NCBI GenBank assembly: GCA_902477755.1 | Contig: CABSIK010000002.1 | Coordinates: 186,001-250,000, forward strand | Source: an uncultured Clostridia bacterium | Lineage (GTDB): Bacteria; Bacillota; Clostridia; Lachnospirales; Anaerotignaceae | Length of the DNA stretch: 64,000 nt | Reading direction: 5' to 3' | Shown: positions 53,257 through 60,918 of the stretch, in pieces | How positions within the stretch are numbered: the stretch's first letter is position 1 | Layout of the letters: each line of letters starts with the position of its first letter | The notes under the pieces: model-generated | Database searches by the model: none | The model's input: the letters and a program-made list of their open reading frames with translations, nothing else | Told to the model about the DNA's origin: nothing | Position numbers and translations under genes: made by a program

Positions 53257-53817
53257 TTAGTAATTGGGGTTGGATTTCATTGCCTGCAAAGTGCGGTTCA
53301 GCAGATCATCCAGTTCCCAGCCCAGCTGTTCCGCACCACGACGGATAATGTCACGGTCACAGCCAGCAGCAAAGGATTTGTCTTTGAATTTCTTTTTCAG
53401 GGATTTCAGTTCCATATCCTGTACGCTCTTAGAAGGACGCATCAATGCGGCTGCACCGATAAGTCCAGTCAGTTCGTCTGTAGCAAAGAGCACTTTTTCC
53501 ATTTCATGAACGGGTTCTACATCGGAACAGATGCCATAGCCATGGCTGGCAACGGCATGGATAAGTTTTTCGTCCAGATCCAGATCTTTCATGATTTCCT
53601 GACATTTGATGCAGTGCTGTTCGGGATAAAGCTCAAAGTCCAAATCGTGGAGCAGACCTACCATACCCCAGAATTCTACATCATCGCCATAGCCCAGTTC
53701 CTGTGCAAAATAGCGCATAACACATTCTACGGTTTCGCCGTGCTGAATGTGGAAGGGTTCTTTGTTATATTCTTTCAATAATGCATACGCTTCGTCTCTT
53801 GTCAATTCTTTTGCCAT
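53257..53817 (-). CDS. HD-domain hydrolase
   Basis: This 186-residue protein has His in PFHIQHGETVE, the HD dyad in GLLHDLDFELYPEQH, AVASHGYG, and an aspartate in FATDELTG, so the HD site is complete. The extension MRPSKSVQDMELKSLKKKFKDK is usual in this small-HD group of Clostridia. The substrate is unknown. The start has AAAGAGGGAAAG upstream. It is convergent with sbcC and divergent from luxS. Confidence 0.85.
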   Translation of the reverse strand: MAKELTRDEAYALLKEYNKEPFHIQHGETVECVMRYFAQELGYGDDVEFWGMVGLLHDLDFELYPEQHCIKCQEIMKDLDLDEKLIHAVASHGYGICSDVEPVHEMEKVLFATDELTGLIGAAALMRPSKSVQDMELKSLKKKFKDKSFAAGCDRDIIRRGAEQLGWELDDLLNRTLQAMKSNPNY

Positions 53818-53911
53818 AATCTTTCCCTCTTTCCTTGGTGGTGTTTCTATTTTTATACATTATAACGGTTTGTGGGACAAAAAGCAATGGTTTTTCCCAA
53901 GGGGTGTGCTA

Positions 53912-53940
53912 TTGCTTTTTCTGTCAAAAAAAGATACAAT
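53912..53940 (+). promoter_or_regulatory. Promoter of luxS
   Basis: TTGCTT (53912-53917), a 17-bp spacer and TACAAT (53935-53940). Confidence 0.75.
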
Positions 53941-53977
53941 AGGGAAACAGAACAGAGAACAGAAAGCGAGGATCATT

Positions 53978-54463
53978 ATGGACGTTACAAGTTTTGGCAT
54001 TGACCATAATCGTTTGTTGAGAGGAATTTATGTATCCAGAAAAGATACAGTAGGGGATGGCGTTCTCACTACATTCGACGTGAGAATGAAAGAACCTAAC
54101 CGTGAAATGGTCATGGATACTTCTGTGATGCATACCATTGAACATTTGATGGCAACATTTTTCCGTGGACATGACCAGTGGGCAGATCAGACCATCTATG
54201 TTGGTCCCATGGGTTGCCGTACAGGGATGTATGTGATTTTCAAAGGGGATCTGGAATCCAAAGACGTTGCGCCAATCATGGCAGACGCATACCGTTATAT
54301 GGCTGAATTTACAGGAGAAATTCCTGCGGCAAAAGCGGAAATGTGCGGCAATTATCTGGATCATAATCTGGAAATCACAAAAATTGAATGCAGAAAGTTT
54401 CTGGAAGAAGTGCTGGAACAGATCAAAGAAGAAAACATGGTTTATCCCAGACAGCAGGGATAA
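53978..54463 (+). CDS. luxS: S-ribosylhomocysteine lyase
   Basis: This 161-residue enzyme cleaves S-ribosylhomocysteine to homocysteine and DPD, the autoinducer-2 precursor. Metal ligands are in HTIEHLMA and the later CGNY segment; the catalytic cysteine is in GCRTGMY. ATG 53978 follows AAAGCGAGGA; the frame is open upstream through the promoter, which rules out earlier starts. It is monocistronic. Confidence 0.96.
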   Translation: MDVTSFGIDHNRLLRGIYVSRKDTVGDGVLTTFDVRMKEPNREMVMDTSVMHTIEHLMATFFRGHDQWADQTIYVGPMGCRTGMYVIFKGDLESKDVAPIMADAYRYMAEFTGEIPAAKAEMCGNYLDHNLEITKIECRKFLEEVLEQIKEENMVYPRQQG

Positions 54464-54468
54464 TAAGA

Positions 54469-54507
54469 AAAAAGCCGTCAAACCAAGAGGTTTGGCGGCT
54501 TTTTGTT
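54469..54507. terminator. Bidirectional terminator between luxS and the Cys-rich gene
   Basis: AAAAAGCCG-CAAACC pairs with GGTTTG-CGGCTTTTT around an AAGA loop; A and T tracts flank it on both sides. Confidence 0.92.
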
Positions 54508-54548
54508 ATGATATCAATGAGGGGGAGGTTTTATTGTGTGGATGTGAG

Positions 54549-55637
54549 TTATCTTCTGCAGCAGTTGTTGTTGCCGCAGGAATTGGAGCTGCGGTTGTTG
54601 CCGCAGGAATTAGAGCCGCAGCTGCTGCCGCAGGAATTACCGCAGCCACTGCGTGTGTTGGAGCCACAACCGGAATCACAGCTGTCATTGCATCCACATT
54701 CTTCGTGACAGCTTGCGGAACCGTATGTGTCACCGAAACCGCAGCAGGAGTGGGGCTGTGCGGAAGGAGAGAACAGATCCAGAGGGAAAGGTACCCGGTC
54801 AAAGTTGCGGCAAGGATCTACATCTCCGTTTGTGGAAATGCTGCAAGGTTCAGGCACGCAGTTGCCAAAGCTGTGTACCAGCATGTTTACGGTACGGAAC
54901 AGTTTGATGATGGTGAACAGACCTAATGTGACATTAACGGCAATGGGTGCGCCCATGGAAGCGTCGCCATTGTCACAGCCGCAGTTGTTGCAGCCGCAGT
55001 TATTGCAACCACAGTTACCACAGCCGCAGTTGCTGCATCCGCAGTTATTGCAGCAGTTGCAGCTGCATCCACAGCCGGGGTATTTCAATTCTGCTGCCAG
55101 ACCAACGGCTTTCCCCTCTGCTGTTACGAAAGGCCCGCCATGAGAATTGCCGCAGCAGTCAAACAGATCAGATACAGTGGTCACATCGGATTCTGTGGAA
55201 CCAAACAGTGTCACTTTCAGTGTGTAGGAGCTGGTGGCATCTGTGCAGCCGATGGGGCAGCCGTCTGCTCTGCGGAATTCCAATGTGTAGTCAAACACAT
55301 ACCGCAGTTCCAGATCCCAGCAGCCTTCCCGGAAAGTATTGGGGCATTTGCGCAGAATGTCGATTCTGCTCAGTTCCGGATTGTGCATGGTAACAGTTGC
55401 TGCATTGACAGGGGGGATGATGATGTCGCCGTCGCACATCATGTCGTTGCAGCCGTTCATGCCGCCGCAAACGCTTCTGGCAGGACCGAGAATGTCAGGA
55501 CTCAAACATTTCTGGATTCTGCACTGGTCAAAGATTTTCTGTGCGATGATGCAGGCTTCGTTCTGGTTGTTGCTGCTGTTGCATCCACAGCATCTTGCGG
55601 TGATTTCCGCATTGTTTTCAAATTCAAAAGCTCCCAT
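54549..55637 (-). CDS. Cysteine-rich repeat protein, probable spore coat or exosporium component
   Basis: This 362-residue protein contains 47 cysteines by my count. After an N-terminal half with CCGC and a beta-rich region (about 75-180) comes a repeat tract of NCGC units (about 190-222). A hydrophobic stretch (IAVNVTLGLFTIIKLFRTV) follows, then a C-terminal tract of SCGS/SCGN units ending CCRR. No signal peptide is seen. AAAGGAGG precedes the ATG and a sigmaK-like promoter lies upstream, so mother-cell expression and a cross-linked spore surface role are likely. No named family was recognised. Confidence 0.8.
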   Translation of the reverse strand: MGAFEFENNAEITARCCGCNSSNNQNEACIIAQKIFDQCRIQKCLSPDILGPARSVCGGMNGCNDMMCDGDIIIPPVNAATVTMHNPELSRIDILRKCPNTFREGCWDLELRYVFDYTLEFRRADGCPIGCTDATSSYTLKVTLFGSTESDVTTVSDLFDCCGNSHGGPFVTAEGKAVGLAAELKYPGCGCSCNCCNNCGCSNCGCGNCGCNNCGCNNCGCDNGDASMGAPIAVNVTLGLFTIIKLFRTVNMLVHSFGNCVPEPCSISTNGDVDPCRNFDRVPFPLDLFSPSAQPHSCCGFGDTYGSASCHEECGCNDSCDSGCGSNTRSGCGNSCGSSCGSNSCGNNRSSNSCGNNNCCRR

Positions 55638-55676
55638 AAGACAGCCTCCTTTGGATATTGTGATTGGATTCTTTTA

Positions 55677-55703
55677 TATACTATGTGGCTGTGTGAAATG
55701 GGT
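55677..55703 (-). promoter_or_regulatory. SigmaK-type sporulation promoter of the Cys-rich gene
   Basis: Reading the minus strand, AC (55703-55702) is followed after 16 bp by CATAGTATA (55685-55677). This fits the late mother-cell consensus AC-N16-CATANNNTA and lies 40 bp upstream of the start codon. Confidence 0.65.
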
Positions 55704-55786
55704 GCATTTGACAGGAATAAAAAATATGTCGTAGAAAAACATTTGTATTTGCACTGTGGATTTGGTGAGTTTTTTTGCAAAAAAGA

Positions 55787-55795
55787 TGTTATAAT
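55787..55795 (+). promoter_or_regulatory. Extended -10 promoter of glyA
   Basis: TG at 55787-55788, one base, then TATAAT (55790-55795). The -35 region is only T-rich. Confidence 0.55.
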
Positions 55796-55872
55796 AACTG
55801 TAAGCTCATAGAAAAGGGAGCTTTACATCTGAAAAATGACAAAAAACAGCAGATTCCAAGGAGGAGATGACG

Positions 55873-57111
55873 ATGTTAGACTTTAGCGAGATTAGAAAAA
55901 TTGACGGGGCGGTGGCAGATGCCATTGTTGCGGAATTGGAAAGACAACAGCATAATATTGAACTCATTGCTTCTGAAAACATTGTTTCCAAAGCAGTCAT
56001 GTATACAATGGGAACCCCTTTGACAAATAAATACGCAGAGGGTTATCCTGCAAAACGCTATTATGGCGGATGTGAAAAAGTGGATATTGTGGAAAATCTG
56101 GCAAAAGAGCGTGCAAAAGAACTCTTTGGCTGTGACCATGTAAACGTACAGCCTCATAGCGGCTCTCAGGCAAATCAGGCGGTATACTTTGCTATGCTGG
56201 AACCAGGCGATACGGTTATGGGTATGAATCTGGATCATGGCGGTCATCTGACTCACGGCAGTCCAGTCAATATGTCCGGGAAATACTTCAACTTTGTATC
56301 TTACGGCGTGAACCATGAAGGGTATATTGATTATGAAGCTTTCAGAAAGAAAGCGCTGGAAGTGAAACCGAAAATGATCGTCGCAGGTGCCAGTGCTTAT
56401 GCCAGAACCATTGACTTCAAATATATGAGCGATGTGGCAAAAGAAGTTGGGGCATATTTTATGGTAGATATTGCTCACATTGCAGGCTTGGTTGCAGCTG
56501 GATATCATCCTTCTCCTGTACCTTATGCAGATTTTGTGACAACCACGACCCATAAGACACTGCGTGGCCCCAGAGGTGGTATGATTATGTGCAAAGCAGA
56601 ATATGCTCAGAAAATTGACAAGGCTATTTTCCCCGGTATTCAGGGCGGCCCACTCATGCATACCATCGCCTCCAAAGCCGTTTGCTTCCAAGAAGCATTG
56701 CAGCCTGCCTATAAAGAATATATTGGACAGGTAGTAAAGAATGCCAAAGCAATGGCTGCGGCACTGCAGAAAAACGGTGTGGATGTGGTTTCCGGCGGAA
56801 CAGATAACCATTTGATGCTGCTGGATCTGCGTTCTTTGAATATTACAGGCAAAGAAGCAGAAAAAATATTGGACGAAGTGGCAATCACCGTCAATAAGAA
56901 TACCATTCCCGATGACCCGCAGTCTCCTTTTGTAACAAGCGGTATCCGTGTGGGAACTCCTGCCGTCACATCTCGCGGCATGAAAGAAGCGGAAATGGAA
57001 GAAATCGCAGAAATCATGGCAATGGTGCTGAAGGATTATGAAGGCAGCAAAGAAGAAGCGGCAAAGAGAGTGCGTGCACTGACAGACCGTTTTCCTATCT
57101 ATGAAGATTAA
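55873..57111 (+). CDS. glyA: Serine hydroxymethyltransferase
   Basis: This 412-residue PLP enzyme converts serine and tetrahydrofolate to glycine and methylene-THF. It has ELIASENIVS, GCEKVDIVE, PHSGSQAN, DIAHIAGLVAAG, and the PLP lysine in TTTTHKTLRGPRGG. ATG 55873 is preferred to ATG 55867, which abuts the AAGGAGGAG site. It is monocistronic. Confidence 0.97.
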   Translation: MLDFSEIRKIDGAVADAIVAELERQQHNIELIASENIVSKAVMYTMGTPLTNKYAEGYPAKRYYGGCEKVDIVENLAKERAKELFGCDHVNVQPHSGSQANQAVYFAMLEPGDTVMGMNLDHGGHLTHGSPVNMSGKYFNFVSYGVNHEGYIDYEAFRKKALEVKPKMIVAGASAYARTIDFKYMSDVAKEVGAYFMVDIAHIAGLVAAGYHPSPVPYADFVTTTTHKTLRGPRGGMIMCKAEYAQKIDKAIFPGIQGGPLMHTIASKAVCFQEALQPAYKEYIGQVVKNAKAMAAALQKNGVDVVSGGTDNHLMLLDLRSLNITGKEAEKILDEVAITVNKNTIPDDPQSPFVTSGIRVGTPAVTSRGMKEAEMEEIAEIMAMVLKDYEGSKEEAAKRVRALTDRFPIYED

Positions 57112-57145
57112 GCAGTGAGAAGTATTTATAGAATATTTTGAACAT

Positions 57146-57189
57146 AAAAAAGGTGAAACTTCTTTATTGGGAGGTTTCACCTTTCTTTG
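57146..57189. terminator. Bidirectional terminator after glyA
   Basis: AAAGGTGAAAC pairs with GTTTCACCTTT (57174-57184), flanked by an A tract and T-rich sequence. Confidence 0.88.
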
Positions 57190-57190
57190 T

Positions 57191-57898
57191 TTATTCTTCA
57201 GATTGTTCTTTTGTTCTGGATTCGTGTTCGGAACGATATCTGGACATAAGACCGTGGAACAGTTCCATTGCAGTGGGCGGTGTAAAGCTGATGGCGTTTG
57301 CCCCTGCTTCAATGGTACGTTTAATACTTTCTCTTGTAGGGCCGCCTGTAGCAATAATAGGGATTTCAGGATATTTCGCCCGAATCTTTGCAACCACTTC
57401 CGGTGTTTTTCCAGCAGCAGATACATTCAGGATGCCTGCGCCGGCTGCGATTCTGGCGTCGATATCTGTATTTTCGTCCAAAACGGTGATGACAACAGGA
57501 ATATCAACGATTTTGCTGATTTCATGAATGACTTCATTGGTGGTTGGCGCATTTACAACAACTGCCATAGCACCAAGAGCTTCCGCGTCTTTTGCCAGCA
57601 TAACCACACGAGGACCAGTGGTGGTACCGCCGCCTACGCCTGCAAAGACAGGAATGCTGGAAGCGGTGATGATTGAATTGGTAATGACCTGCTGGGGTGT
57701 AAAGGGATATACTGCCAAAACAGCATCAGCGTTACAGTTACGGATGATGGCAATGTCTGTGGAAAAGACAAGGGATTTGATACGTCTGCCCCAAATAACA
57801 ATGCCGCTGGCTGCCCAGATTTCTTCCGGCATGGTAACGATATGCTTCCGCAGTCTGGTATCAATGCGAGGTGGTTTTTTTTCTGCCAATTCACTCAC
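57191..57898 (-). CDS. Predicted TIM-barrel protein of unknown function
   Basis: This 235-residue protein has alternating beta-alpha segments. Conserved-looking loops are STDIAIIRNCNADAVLAVYP, VFAGVGGGTTTG, VVVNAPTTNE and the phosphate-gripping ATGGPTRES followed by AGANAISFTPPT. The pattern is that of phosphate-binding beta/alpha barrels. Clostridial relatives are often labelled simply as hydrolase, with no reaction I can support. It is convergent with glyA. Confidence 0.65.
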   Translation of the reverse strand: MSELAEKKPPRIDTRLRKHIVTMPEEIWAASGIVIWGRRIKSLVFSTDIAIIRNCNADAVLAVYPFTPQQVITNSIITASSIPVFAGVGGGTTTGPRVVMLAKDAEALGAMAVVVNAPTTNEVIHEISKIVDIPVVITVLDENTDIDARIAAGAGILNVSAAGKTPEVVAKIRAKYPEIPIIATGGPTRESIKRTIEAGANAISFTPPTAMELFHGLMSRYRSEHESRTKEQSEE

Positions 57899-58120
57899 TC
57901 CTTTATATCTGTTCAGTTTAAAAGTGTTTACATAAGAATTACAGTAACAGAATATAACGATTTTTTTTGTTTGTCAAGCGTGGGCAAAAGCACAAAATCA
58001 TCCATTGTGAGAGAAGATGAAAGAGACTGTGGGAGAGGAAAAAACTTGACAGGGAAAGGGTTTGGGGATAAACTTTGAAGTGTAAATATGTAGATTTTGA
58101 TATTTGGAGGGAGATTATTT

Positions 58121-59041
58121 TTGGAAACCATAATTGGTCTAGGCGTTTCCGTTGTATTGAATATCGTGTTGATCGCAAAGATCATGCTTTTGCAGAAAAA
58201 GCAGGCACAGAACACGGTAACAGAAGAAGGCATTCGCCAGATGGTAGATGAAGGCGGCAGCAATGGCTCTATTGATGAATCAGAAAAAGAGATGATCAAC
58301 AATATCTTTGAGCTGAGCAATACATCTGTGGAAGAAATTGCTACACATCGTACAGATATTGTTGCGGTGCCGCTGGAAGCCACACTGGCAGAAATCAAGG
58401 AAGTGCTGATGGAGGAGAAGTATTCCCGTATTGTGGTCTATGAGGACAATATTGACAATATTGTGGGCGTATTCCATGTGAAGGATCTGGTTAAGTATAT
58501 CCTGACGGATTCCACCAGAATGGAGGAAGGCAATTTCCATCTGGAGGATATTTTGATGCAGCCTTATTTTGTGCCCTTTTCCAAGAAAACGGACGAGCTC
58601 ATTGAGGAAATGCAGCGGGAAAAAGTACACATGGCTATTGTTATCGACGAATACGGTGGCACATCCGGTATCGTTACCATGGAAGACGTCATGGAAGAAA
58701 TTGTCGGGAATATCTTTGACGAATACGATCTGGAAGAAGAGGAAGACATCTGTCCTATTGATGAAAATAGCTATTCCATCAGCGGGAAAGCGGATTTGCA
58801 GGATGTTGCAGAACAGCTCGGCATCGTCTTTGAAGATGACGAGGATTATGACACATTAGGCGGTTATCTGATCGGTCGTCTGGGCAGAATTCCGGAGGAT
58901 GATGAAATGCCGGAAATTGCTGTGGGCGGCTGGCTGTTCCAAATCAAACAGTTTGAAGAAAAACGCATCGAAAAAGTTTATGCTTTGCGACAGCCGGAAG
59001 CCTTGGATGAGGCAGAGGATGTCACAGAGGATGAAGGATAA
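58121..59041 (+). CDS. CBS-pair / CorC_HlyC domain protein (hemolysin C-like)
   Basis: This 306-residue protein has one N-terminal membrane helix (about 3-22), a linker with DESEKEMINNIFEL, a CBS pair (about 70-195, with EKYSRIVVYEDNIDNIVGVFHVKDL and IVIDEYGGTSGIVTMEDVMEEIVG), and a C-terminal CorC_HlyC domain. It lacks the four-helix DUF21 core of full-length relatives. The start is TTG 58121, behind GGAGGGAG. It lies 23 bp upstream of ferritin. Confidence 0.85.
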   Translation: METIIGLGVSVVLNIVLIAKIMLLQKKQAQNTVTEEGIRQMVDEGGSNGSIDESEKEMINNIFELSNTSVEEIATHRTDIVAVPLEATLAEIKEVLMEEKYSRIVVYEDNIDNIVGVFHVKDLVKYILTDSTRMEEGNFHLEDILMQPYFVPFSKKTDELIEEMQREKVHMAIVIDEYGGTSGIVTMEDVMEEIVGNIFDEYDLEEEEDICPIDENSYSISGKADLQDVAEQLGIVFEDDEDYDTLGGYLIGRLGRIPEDDEMPEIAVGGWLFQIKQFEEKRIEKVYALRQPEALDEAEDVTEDEG

Positions 59042-59064
59042 GAATATCAAGGAGGAAAAGGATT

Positions 59065-59577
59065 ATGTTAAATGAAAAAGTAGCGCAGCTCATCAATGAA
59101 CAGGTAAACAAGGAATTCTATTCCGCATATCTGTATCTGGATTTTGCGAATTATTATGAATCTAAAGGTCTGGCAGGTTTTGCAAACTGGTATAAAATCC
59201 AGGCGCAGGAAGAACGCGACCATGCACTGCTGTTCTATCAGTACCTGCATAACAATAGCGCAACTGTTACACTGGAAGCTATCGGCAAACCCGATGTACC
59301 TCTGAACAGCCTGATGGATCCTCTGAAAGCTGGCCTGGAACATGAAGTTTATGTAACCAGCCTGATTCACAACATCTATGCAGCTGCACAGGAAGTAAAC
59401 GATTTCCGCACCATGCAGTTTTTGGATTGGTTTGTAAAAGAACAGGGTGAAGAAGAAACAAACGCTAACGACCTGATTACAAAAATGGAACTGTTCGGCA
59501 CAGACCCCAAAGCACTGTACCTTCTGGATTCCGAAATGGGTGCAAGAGTTTACGCTGCACCTACTCTGACACTGTAA
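59065..59577 (+). CDS. ftnA: Ferritin
   Basis: This 170-residue four-helix-bundle iron-storage protein has ferroxidase ligands at Glu17 (NKEFYSAYLY), Glu50 and His53 (AQEERDHA), Glu near 94 (GLEHEVYVT) and later EQGEEETNA. It lies 23 bp after the CBS gene behind AAGGAGGAAAAGG and is followed by a repeat whose stem can terminate transcription. Confidence 0.95.
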   Translation: MLNEKVAQLINEQVNKEFYSAYLYLDFANYYESKGLAGFANWYKIQAQEERDHALLFYQYLHNNSATVTLEAIGKPDVPLNSLMDPLKAGLEHEVYVTSLIHNIYAAAQEVNDFRTMQFLDWFVKEQGEEETNANDLITKMELFGTDPKALYLLDSEMGARVYAAPTLTL

Positions 59578-59606
59578 TTCTTAGCGAAAAAGATAACGCT
59601 TCTTTT

Positions 59607-59702
59607 GGGGCGGCTACATAAGAAAACAAAGCTGGCTGAAATCTTTCCAATATATAGGATTTCAGCCAGCTTATTTTTATGGATTGTTGTCTTTTGAAGA
59701 AA
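59607..59702 (+). repeat. MITE-like repeat, truncated copy 4 (module A only)
   Basis: GGGGCGGCTACATAAGAAAACAAAG begins the copy, here quoted in parts: GGGGC, CATAAGAAAACAAAG, then the stem GCTGGCTGAAATC/GGATTTCAGCCAGC and TTTTGAAGAAAGC. Module B is missing. It follows the ferritin gene and probably acts as its terminator. Confidence 0.72.
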
Positions 59703-59750
59703 GCTATTTTGGTCTTGTCTTTTTTTCTGTACATATTTCCGCTTTCTCTC

Positions 59751-59779
59751 TTGTTCCCCTTTTTGATTTGCGGTATACT
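59751..59779 (+). promoter_or_regulatory. Promoter of AEC permease 3
   Basis: TTGTTC (59751-59756), a 17-bp spacer and TATACT (59774-59779). Confidence 0.65.
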
Positions 59780-59809
59780 GAGGTCAATAGGGAAAAAGGG
59801 GGAAGGACT

Positions 59810-60733
59810 ATGAATGTATTGGCTATTGTGCTGCCGGTGTTCTGTATGCTGGGGCTTGGTATGGCTGCCAATCGCTTTGGATGGATTAGTCGTGCCGGCA
59901 TGGATGGTATTAAATTGGTAGCAACCAATATTATGCTGCCTGTTGTTTTGGTAGATGCATTGGGGATGGCAGAATATAACAAAGTGACGTTGCTGCTGTT
60001 AGTTGTGATGTTGATACAGCTTTTCATTGCCACAGGCGCTGGCTATTTGCTGCGTCCTTTGGTTGGCGGCAGTCAAGGCAGATATCTGCCTTTTCTGACA
60101 GCAACTTTTGAGGGCGGTATGATGGCATATCCATTGTATATGGCATTGTGTGGCTCAGAAATGCTTTCCAATATCGCTGCTTTGGATATGGCAAACTGTA
60201 TTTTTACATTTACAGTATATCTTGCACTGATCACAGCTACAGGCAAAGGAAGAAGCGGCAGTGGGCAGCTGCTGTCTACTGTATTGCGTGCACCTGCCAT
60301 GTACGGGGTTGTACTGGGTATTTTGTTGGGTGTTACAGGCATATTGCCGAAGATTGCAGGAAGCTGGGTAGGCGATGTATATTCTTCTTTGATTTCTATG
60401 ATTACGACACCTGTTTCCGCATTGATTCTGCTGTGTGTTGGTTATGATTTGAAAATGGATCATCGGGTGCTTTCTTCTGCTGGAAAATCTGCTGCCATTC
60501 GTCTTGTGCTGCAAGGTGTGCTTTTGATTGGCGTATGGTTTGTACTGCGGAATTTTGTAGCAGAACAGGAAATGAAAATTGCGGTGTTCCTGTATGCTTT
60601 TATGCCGCCTTGTTTCATGAGCCCTCTGTATGCTGTCAGAGAAAAAGACAAGGTATATACATCCACAACCATTTCACTTTATACCATTTTATCCATCATC
60701 GCTTTTACCATTTTGTCTGTGATTTTTGGATAA
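59810..60733 (+). CDS. AEC-family permease 3
   Basis: This 307-residue protein has about ten helices: LPVFCMLGLGMAANRFGWIS at the start, IKLVATNIMLPVVLVDAL, a central FEGGMMAYPLYMAL crossing, and a C-terminal bundle with FMPPCFMSPLYAV. It is AEC-like and more diverged than the two at 27-29 kb. ATG 59810 lies behind GGGGGAAGGA, and the promoter at 59751-59779 excludes earlier in-frame starts. The substrate is unknown. Confidence 0.82.
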   Translation: MNVLAIVLPVFCMLGLGMAANRFGWISRAGMDGIKLVATNIMLPVVLVDALGMAEYNKVTLLLLVVMLIQLFIATGAGYLLRPLVGGSQGRYLPFLTATFEGGMMAYPLYMALCGSEMLSNIAALDMANCIFTFTVYLALITATGKGRSGSGQLLSTVLRAPAMYGVVLGILLGVTGILPKIAGSWVGDVYSSLISMITTPVSALILLCVGYDLKMDHRVLSSAGKSAAIRLVLQGVLLIGVWFVLRNFVAEQEMKIAVFLYAFMPPCFMSPLYAVREKDKVYTSTTISLYTILSIIAFTILSVIFG

Positions 60734-60736
60734 TGG

Positions 60737-60770
60737 AAAAGGTCGTCTTTCTAGGAAGACGGCCTTTTTG
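60737..60770 (+). terminator. Terminator after AEC permease 3
   Basis: AAAAGG-CGTCTT pairs with AAGACG-CCTTTTT around CTAGG-like loop bases. Confidence 0.88.
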
Positions 60771-60833
60771 TTTCAAATTTGTCTGAAAGTGCTTTAGAAA
60801 AACATGTATAGAAAAACTTTACGAAATTCGCTA

Positions 60834-60862
60834 TTGTATCTTTTTGTATTTCTATTTATAAT
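60834..60862 (+). promoter_or_regulatory. Promoter of the phosphofructokinase gene
   Basis: TTGTAT (60834-60839), a 17-bp spacer and TATAAT (60857-60862). Confidence 0.75.
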
Positions 60863-60918
60863 GTACCATAGCGAACACGCATAGAAAATGCAATGAGCAA
60901 CAGAAAGGCGGAACAAAC

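Noticed and set aside
54960..55080. Short tandem repeats resembling a CRISPR array
   Set aside because: The repeat is codon-level (NCGC units) within one open reading frame, with no spacers of regular length and no cas genes.
54267..55143. Plus-strand ORFs opposite the Cys-rich gene, rich in Leu-Gln-Pro or Ala repeats
   Set aside because: They are reverse readings of the NCGC/SCGS codon repeats; the minus strand has the ribosome site and promoter.
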